Assembly (NCBI RefSeq): GCF_000350225.1
Contig: NW_005179030.1
Coordinates: forward strand, 124,001 to 188,000
Length of the DNA: 64,000 nucleotides
Origin: Chondrus crispus
Taxonomy: Eukaryota; Rhodophyta; Florideophyceae; Gigartinales; Gigartinaceae
Direction: 5' to 3'
A program made the translations under genes and the position numbers. This document shows, one piece after another, positions 57,305 through 64,000 of this stretch. The notes under the pieces were generated by a model that saw only the letters and a list, made by a program, of their open reading frames with translations, was not told where the DNA came from and ran no database searches. The first letter of the stretch is position 1. Each line of letters opens with the position of its first letter.

Positions 57305-60300
57305 CTACTGGCTTGACTCAATGCCAATGGGAATTTCAAATCCCGTTTGGTAGTATCGTCTTAGGCGTCTGAAATGGATCGAATTGCGGGAAACCCTCCT
57401 GGGGTGGCCCACTGTTCGTAGGAAATATCGCGGATGGGCCGTCGCGTGGACGACAAAGGGTCCCTTCCACGGGCTCTCAATCAAGGACTTCACTCTGTTC
57501 CGGCTCCTGCGAAGGAGTACCATATCTCCCGTTTTATACAAGTGTGGCGGCTCGGTACCGACGCGGATTCTTTCTGCTCGAGTTGCTTGCAATCCTAGTA
57601 GGTTGTTCATTCAGTTATGTCGTTCGGCGCGACGAGCTGTGACTTCTGCCAAACCGTTTTGGCACGACAGTCAGAGTCCCGGGACTCCGCGTTCTTCGAG
57701 GACCCCAAGCGAGGTATCGTTCCGTACATGAGCTCAAACGGAGACACTCCATCTGGCCCCGGCCTGCAACGGTATGCAAATATTATTCTGTCGAGCGCGA
57801 CATCCCACTCCAAAGTCGGGTCTTGTAAAAGCGTACGACGTAGAGCCGATTTTATCGTGCCCACCATACGTTCGACTCTCCCATTTGTTTGTGGTGAGTA
57901 TGTTGCCAAGAAATGCCATGCGATTCCTTGACTCTTTGCCCATACCTGCGTGTGTTGTGCTCTGTACGCCGAGCCATTATCACTTTGCACTATCCTCGGC
58001 ACCCCATGTTGCCACACAAAGCTTTGCAGAGACCGAACAGCTGCTCCGCTACTCGCTCCTGTATGCGCGGTGGCAAAAGGCCACCCCGTGAGATGCTCCA
58101 CCCCAATGTGAATATACCGATTACCTCGGCGGGTCATTGGAAGGGGGCCAGCGAAGTCGACTGAAACCGTTTCGAATATACGCACTATCGGTGCAAAGAG
58201 ATGCACTCGGTATGGAATCGGGGGAGAAGCTCTTTGGCATCCTTCACATTCACGCACGTGTTTCATTACTTCGGGCCTCATTCTCGGCCACCAGAATCGT
58301 CCTGCTACTATTTGATACGTCGTTCTTGCGTTCCAGTGCCCGAAATCATCGTGCAATTGATGAATTATGCCTTTGCGGATTAAGGTGGGAGGGACTGCGC
58401 GCAAGCCGTTTCTCGTTCTTCGAATTAGGTGGCCATCTGAAACTAGGAAGTTTTTCGCCTGCTGTTTCACAGCTCTCGAGAACGGTTTCATCTTCGTTTT
58501 GTCCTGCGGGTCGGTCTCTTGGAACTTTAGGTATGGCATTGTTTCACCCAAGAAATCTTCAAACGAGGAGGATGAGGCTGCTGTCACAGTCTCGTTTCTG
58601 CGATCCGTTTCTGTCGCAGCGTGTACGCTCAACTGTCGCCCGTTGCTCATCTTGTTGGCTGCTGCTTCCGTACCTTTCGTCTTTAGAACTTTCTCAGAGG
58701 TTGGATTGACATGCGCTCCGGAAAAGAAATTCGCAACGACGTTGTCTCTACCAGGATGATATCTGATTTCAAAGTCATACTCGGCTAGAAAAGCGAGCCA
58801 GCGTGACAATCGCCCGTGGGGATCCCGGCTATTGAACGCCGCCCTCAAAGCTTGGTGATCCGTGTACAGTATGAAAGGGGTCCCCAGAAGTTACACTCGA
58901 AACTTTTTGAGTGCGAACACGACAGCTAATGCTTCCCTTTCGTACGTAGAATAGCGCTTCTCCGCACTATTCATCGTTCTGCTGGCATAGCAGACCGGAT
59001 GCTCCTGCTGTTCCTCGCCTTTTTGCGTCAAAACAGCACCCATTGCTACCGTCGAAGCATCCGCATAGACGACGAAATGCCTTTTGAAGTCGGGGTAAGC
59101 AAGCACTGGTGGGCTACACAGAAGATCCTTGAGCTTATTGAATGCGTCCTGCGTCGTTTTGTCCCACAAGAAGGCGGATTTTGCACTTGTAAGTTCGTGC
59201 AACGGCTTCGCAATCGCGGAATGAAGCGGCGGTAGTATGATGCTAAGCCCAAGAAGCTCCGCACTTCTGTCTTCGTCTGAGGGATTCTAGTATCTCGTAG
59301 AGCCTGTGTCTTCCTCGGGTCCACTGCGACCCCTTTTTCACTCACGATGTGCCCTAACAGGCTGACAGACCGGCGGGCAAAGGTGCATTTTGAAAGCTTG
59401 AGTTTCAAGCCGTACGATTTGACTCTTGACAATACTGAACGAAGATGGGTGATGTGTTCTTCCATACTAGATGAATGGAAGACGACGTAATCTATGTACG
59501 CGACTGCATATTCAATTCCTTCTAATACCGTCGTCATCATTCTCTGAAACGTTGCGGGGGCGTTCATCAGTCCGAAAGGCATCACCTCAAACTGGAATGT
59601 CCCTTTTCGACATATGAATGTCGTCATCTCCTTGTATTGCTCGGCGACTTGCACCTGCCAGTAGCTGGTGAACAGGTCGAGTGTCGAGAAGATACTCGAT
59701 CCTTTTAATTCATCAAGTATTTCTTCAATCAGGGGTATAGGCCAACGGTCTGCTTTCATCACCTTATTGAGGGTTCGGTAGTCGACACAGAAACGTGGGG
59801 TTCCGTTCTTTTTGGAAGCAATGACGATTGGGAAGGACCACTGCGATACAGAAGGTCGAATGATTCCTGCCGAAAGCATCTTATCAAGTTCCGCTCTCAC
59901 TACCGCATTATGTTTGGGCGGTAGTCTTCGACAGCGGTGATGGATTGGGGTCATGTCCTTGAGCTCGAAAGTGTGTTCTACTGGAACTGAAGCTGGGCGT
60001 AGATCATGAAGTGACGATGCAATCACATCGTTGTCTTGCAGGTTTGCGTATATCTCGAGCGCTGCACCACGCTCAAGGTGTTGCAGCTTTTCCCATACAT
60101 TCATGTCAAAACTTGGATCACCCGGCAGGTCGATTTCAAATCCGTCCGGATTGTCAAGCTCGTCAACATTCTCAAATGAGTCATTCGTCCTTTCTGCTTC
60201 AGCTTGTTGGAGAAACTGCTTCCCTGACGCTTGCAATAGACTGCGCTCAAGGCCTTTGACGATTTCGGAAGTATCGCTCCTGATGCAGAGCACATACCCT

Positions 60301-62222
60301 TCTTCACTTTCGGATTCAGAGCTCTCTTCGTCTGAGGGGGAGCCTTCAGTGGACTCCGCTCCCGAGTCGGTCGTGAACTCTTCTTCGTCACTCCCTCCGT
60401 CACTCTGCACACCACGAGAGAGCACGAGGGTAGCTTTTCTTCCATCTCGTGTGAACTGAGCAGTCTGACGCCCTAAATCCAACTTTGTGCTCAAGCTTTC
60501 CATCGTCGGTGCTCCCACAATAACGTCGAATGGGGCACCCTTCAAGATCAGGAAGTCCATATCAGCTGAGAGTGTCCCAAAGAGCACAGGAACCTCAAGT
60601 GCAACTCCTAGACCCTCCTCGGTGCTTCCGTTGGCCACAGTGATCCTCCTCGCCGTAGAAGAAGTCTTTAACTGTAGTTTCTCTACTAGCTTGAGAGACA
60701 TAATGTTCGGAGTTGAACCAGAATCAAGAAGAGCCCGGACCGGATATGCATGAATCATGATATCTATCATGCTCAACCGGCTGGAAGGGCGCGATGCCGG
60801 TGTATTGCTGGAAATGAAGGAGATCTTACGCTGGACTCGTCGTGTAGGAGCAACGAAAAGCTTCCGCATTTCTTTCCTGGCATCTTCTGCATCCCCTCGT
60901 GCCAGTTGGCCAAATGTAATGCCGCTAGCTGCCTGTGCTAGTCCAGAGAGAAGGTCAAACTTCTCGGTGCGGGCACTCAGCTCTTCGAGTTTGCCCTTTT
61001 TAGACCTTTTCATCGGTTTTCGTGCTCTGTGACGACTCTTCTTTGGTTTTCGTCCTATAGATGTCGGTTGAATCTGCCCCATTGGAATCGGATTCAAGAG
61101 TTTAGGAACCGGAATCGATGAGACTTCTTTTACCTCGTGGCGACGAGGCTGTTTGGCCATAGATTGGCCATCCTTGTCCCTCTTCCCTGCCGTCACTTCT
61201 TCAATCTCTTCAATAATGGACAGAGACGGACTCACTTTTGAGTCATCATTCTCCTTGGGGAGCTCGTTGACGACGAATAGCTGCTCCAGACTCCCTGAGC
61301 GGCTGGGTGCAACTCCAGACACCCTAACAGCTTGTCCTGATTTCTTGCTTCCCGCAGATATCTCACTCGTAGGGCGGATTGGAGCACCAGGGTACGGCTT
61401 GAACCAACAGGTGTCCTCTCTGTGACCGAGTTTGCCACACCGGGGGCACCTAGACTCACGGTTCGGATTCAGTTCACATCTACTGGCACCATGACCGGGC
61501 CTCTTGCAGTAGGAGCAACTCCAGGAGGCCCTATCTGAAGATTATGGCAACCCCTGTTGGCTTTTCTTGAGAAGCAGTGTTAACTCTGAGAGCTGCGATG
61601 CTAGCTCAGCAATCCTCGTATCAACTCCCTGGTCTTTCCCGGCTGTTTTGCGCTGAGCGGAAACTCCATGCTGTTGAGAACGTACATTCTGGTAATGTTC
61701 CGCTCTAACTAGATGGTCGCCACCGAACGACTTTCGGCTTTTGTCTCAATCTTTCAATGTCTTCACGAGCTCCTTGAAGTTTTCGGGCTTGTGTAGCATA
61801 ACAAACTGGGTCACAAAGCTATCTGACTGAACGGCTCTCTTGAGCAACCCAAACTTAGTCTCCTCTCGGAAAGAAGCTTGACGGTATAACTCTTCGGTTG
61901 ACTGTATAAAGTCCCCTAAGTCACCCCCGTCATACTTGGCTTCCACAGCAAGGCGAACAACTTCTTCGGGGTCTCATTTTTCTTGAAAAGTGTCGGAAAG
62001 AAAAGTCTTAACGACCGTGTACGAGTGAGCCTCTTCGGAGAGGACACCACCTTGGCCGAACTTCGTGTAATAGGCGTCAAACGCCTTACTACGTAGGTAC
62101 AACAAGACCTTCTCGGAACGTTTGAGGTCGTCGTCTTGGCGAGCGATGACATTCTCGAAGTAAAACAGGAAACGTTGTACATCTCCCTCACCATCAAAGG
62201 AGAACTCTTCAAGGCCACTCAT
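57305..62222 (-). pseudogene. Ty3/gypsy element C gag-pol (decayed)
   Basis: From ATG 62222 (MSGLEEFSFDG) one phase encodes gag, protease and RT down to 59046, with stops at 61974, 61746 and 61542. Gag has two CCHC knuckles (CSYCKRPGHGASRC, CPRCGKLGHREDTC). The protease motif is LLDSGSTPN. RT has FCVDYRTLN and MPFGLMNAP, but the catalytic motif reads YIDY instead of YxDD. After a frameshift near 59200 come RNase H (YADAST, YTDHQALR), an integrase zinc finger (HDDFGH ... CEGC) and a core with SVDFAGP, QSDNGSAY and NGRVER. A GPF-type C-terminal domain ends at 57305. No chromodomain is present. A TAA near 58888 and a 65-bp insert at 57640-57704 add further breaks. Confidence 0.85.
57640..57704 (+). 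repeat. 65-bp insert copied from family-A pol inside element C integrase
   Basis: The plus strand reads TGACTTCTGCCAAACCGTTT onwards and matches the coding strand of A1 at about 4480-4540 (protein DFCQTVLARQSESRDSAFFED). It is inverted relative to element C. Its length shifts the integrase frame, and leaving it out puts the C-terminal domain back in phase. Confidence 0.8.
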
Positions 62223-62246
62223 GCTGACCCTCGACAGAAGTACCAC

Positions 62247-62612
62247 TGTTAGTTCTCGCGATGACGGTTCTATGCAAAGACGTGATGGGCCGCTTGGCCT
62301 CTCTTTTCTTCAACACTACTGACTAGATAAGTACCCCTCGAAGCGTCCAAGTAATCTCCCGCAGCCACGGTTCAGCTTCCACTAGTTTCCTAATCTTAAC
62401 GAACCAGATAACACCACCTGGCCATTTCCGGCCAATTAAAATGACTACAAAAGATATTATGAAAAGGACACTTGTCCTTATGTTCCCCAATCAGCGCACT
62501 GGCGCTCGCGGTCATAATATTCCCGCGTCACCACCACCACCCCGGCATCGGTGCACTTTTTGGTGGGAAGCCGTTTCGGTGGACCAATAGAACGTGCACA
62601 ACTGGATTGTCA
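62247..62612 (-). repeat. Element C LTR (5' copy, right)
   Basis: 366 bp, TGTTAG ... TTGTCA, directly beside the start of element C; minus-strand bases after it begin GTGGTACTTCTG, so a primer site starting TGG is possible. It consists of the 290-bp head and the 71-bp tail, whose order is swapped at the left side of the element. Confidence 0.75.
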
Positions 62613-62617
62613 AGGGT

Positions 62618-62785
62618 AATCAAACAGAGACTATCCGAACCAAATTCTTGATATTTGGTTCCGATTTTTAGATCGACACGAAAAATTTGATGATTTGGTT
62701 GCACCGGTGGGGATTTCAATCGACATCAAATCATCAAATTTTGGTTGTTTGGGTATTTGATTCTACCGGTGGGGATGCTCTAATA
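62618..62785. repeat. MITE-like AT-rich repeat
   Basis: Contains ACCGGTGGGGAT twice (about 62704 and 62765) and TTTGATGATTTGG-type segments in both orientations. It is related in reverse to 50966-51113. It lies between the element C LTR and the 5' flank of the plastid protein gene. Confidence 0.4.
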
Positions 62786-62980
62786 AAACATGAAAGGAGC
62801 AGCCAAAGTAATACGTAATCCATTTCCGTACAATTCCACATCGAGCTCAACCCCACAATCTCCGACCACCCCCCAACCTACCCGACCCATTTCACGCCCC
62901 TCCCCCTCTCTCCGCTCCCGTCTCTCCTCCGCTCCCGCCTCTCCTCCCTCCTGCCTGTTTACTCCCCGCCTCCAGCCCGC

Positions 62981-64000
62981 ATGGCCTTCGCAACCGCGCC
63001 CTCCGTGCGCGCCTTCCGCGCGCCGCGCCGCGCCCTCCGGCCATGCCGGCAGGCGCCGTCGCCGCGCCTCCCGCGCCGCTCACGCCTGCGCGCCCAGCTC
63101 GTCGGCATGCCGGAAGGCTTCGGCCAGAGTCTCGCCCCGGACCAAAACGAGATCCTGCTCGCCGAGATGCGCTTCTCCGAACCAGACAAGCTCCCCGCCC
63201 TCGTCCAGAACAACCTCCCCTCCCTCGACGATTCCTTCTACGCCTTCCTCCAATCCAAGATCGACTCCTCCGCAGACATCCCCGAGCGCGACACCCTACG
63301 CGACCTCCGCGACGCCATCACCCACATCATGAAGCAACTCTACGACCAAGCCGCCAAGGCGGACACCCCCGCCGCCGCCGCCGCCGCCGCCGCCGCCGAA
63401 CAGGAGCAGCCCCAAGCCCCCGCCATCGACATCCCCTCCTCCGGCCAGGACGTCGCGACCGCCACGTACGACGAGCTGCTGGACCAATTCTCCGCCGCCT
63501 TCTCGGAAAGCGCCGCCGCCCTCAAGACCACCATCGACGCGTCGTACGACCGCATCGACCTCACATTGCTCGAGCGTCTCGGCGAGCGCATCGCCGAGGG
63601 CGGCCCTCAGGCCCAGAACTGCCACGAGATCCGTGATGCCATCTCAGCCGCCATGAATGACCGCATGGCCGCCGCCATGGACGCCGTCAAGTCCGTCCTG
63701 GCCGCGGGAGATCCCGCCGCCATGCGCGCCGCCGTCGACACCCTGGCGCGCAAGGGGAAGATTGATGACGCTTTTGTTTTGCTGCTGCAGGCCAACATTG
63801 AGCAGGCGAAGACGGCCGGCGCCACCCAGGCTGTAGAGATCGTCCAGATGGTCCTGGACCATGCGTCCGCCGTCCAAGAGGTGGGGTTGGACCCGGAGAT
63901 AAAGCTTATCAGGTCGCTATTACGGACGGAAGATAAGGCAGCGAGGGTCGAAATGCTCATGGAAGGGCTTAAGCCGCGGGGAACGGTTACTAATATGGAT
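62981..64000 (+). CDS. Conserved plastid-targeted protein of unknown function, 3' end outside window
   Basis: ATG 62981 opens a frame of 340 codons with no stop before the window ends. The first 40 residues (MAFATAPSVRAFRAPRRALR) are rich in Ala, Arg, Ser and Pro and almost free of acidic residues, typical of a plastid transit peptide. A helical protein follows: MPEGFGQSLAPDQNEILLAEM, a helix-rich segment, an acidic linker with eight or nine consecutive Ala (about residues 131-139), then YDELLDQFSAAFSES. The C-terminal half includes DDAFVLLLQANIEQAKTAGATQA and LIRSLLRTEDKAARVEML. This pattern resembles uncharacterised chloroplast proteins of plants and algae, but I cannot name the family. The gene is intron-free in the visible part and strongly GC-biased at third positions, unlike the transposon island at 34-43 kb. 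Confidence 0.75.
   Translation, partial: MAFATAPSVRAFRAPRRALRPCRQAPSPRLPRRSRLRAQLVGMPEGFGQSLAPDQNEILLAEMRFSEPDKLPALVQNNLPSLDDSFYAFLQSKIDSSADIPERDTLRDLRDAITHIMKQLYDQAAKADTPAAAAAAAAAEQEQPQAPAIDIPSSGQDVATATYDELLDQFSAAFSESAAALKTTIDASYDRIDLTLLERLGERIAEGGPQAQNCHEIRDAISAAMNDRMAAAMDAVKSVLAAGDPAAMRAAVDTLARKGKIDDAFVLLLQANIEQAKTAGATQAVEIVQMVLDHASAVQEVGLDPEIKLIRSLLRTEDKAARVEMLMEGLKPRGTVTNMD

Noticed and set aside
61746..62222. Stop-codon readthrough or TGA reassignment as explanation for interrupted gag
   Set aside because: TAA and TAG stops also interrupt element frames, and the plastid gene and A1 gag need no recoding, so decay is simpler.
62790..63636. Two plus-strand frames (62790-63332 and 63043-63636) rich in Pro, Arg and Ser
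   Set aside because: Out-of-phase shadows of the plastid protein gene starting at 62981, whose frame has no stop in the window.

Overview
The window is eukaryotic, GC-rich and dominated by transposable elements. Chromodomain Ty3/gypsy elements, a Ty1/copia-like relic, a piggyBac-type DNA transposon and a plastid-targeted host gene point to a photosynthetic eukaryote. A red alga is plausible but not proven. Only two stretches look like host genes: a frameshifted HGH1-like armadillo gene (55.26-56.10 kb) and the 5' part of a conserved plastid protein gene (62.98 kb to the window end). No tRNA, rRNA or CRISPR array was recognised.

Layout. (1) 1-11156: family-A chromovirus copy A1 on the minus strand, with gag, decayed pol, its right (5') LTR, and an opposite-strand ORF at the left edge; its other LTR must lie outside the window. 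(2) 11157-33798: a second family-A copy, A2, split in pol by a 14.3-kb chromovirus of another family (B, 14054-28354). B is bounded by two LTRs and a 5-bp target duplication TTCGT. B also carries a long ORF on the opposite strand between pol and its 3' LTR. (3) 33799-43455: a lower-GC island. It holds a relic protease-integrase, a long plus-strand gene joining an N6/N4 amino-methyltransferase domain to a SET domain, and a convergent minus-strand gene that looks like a TNP2-type transposase. (4) 43456-45815: a third family-A fragment, A4 (gag start plus LTR), whose LTR is interrupted by a solo family-B LTR with target duplication GTCCT. (5) 45816-50124: a decayed copia-like pol with an opposite-strand ORF downstream. 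(6) 51114-55098: a structurally complete piggyBac-like transposon (inverted termini starting CCCTA, 4-bp duplication ATAT). Its decayed ORF joins a DDE transposase, a YqaJ-like nuclease domain and the piggyBac C-terminal cysteine domain. (7) 56148-62612: a third Ty3-type element, C, on the minus strand with a permuted pair of LTR repeats and a 65-bp insert copied from family-A pol. (8) 62981-64000: the plastid protein gene.

Most element ORFs carry one to four in-frame stops, nearly all reachable by a single C:G to T:A change, so methylated-cytosine decay is a reasonable reading. The most unusual contents are the methyltransferase-SET fusion with its convergent transposase-like partner, the transposase-YqaJ fusion, and the repeated occurrence of opposite-strand ORFs downstream of pol.
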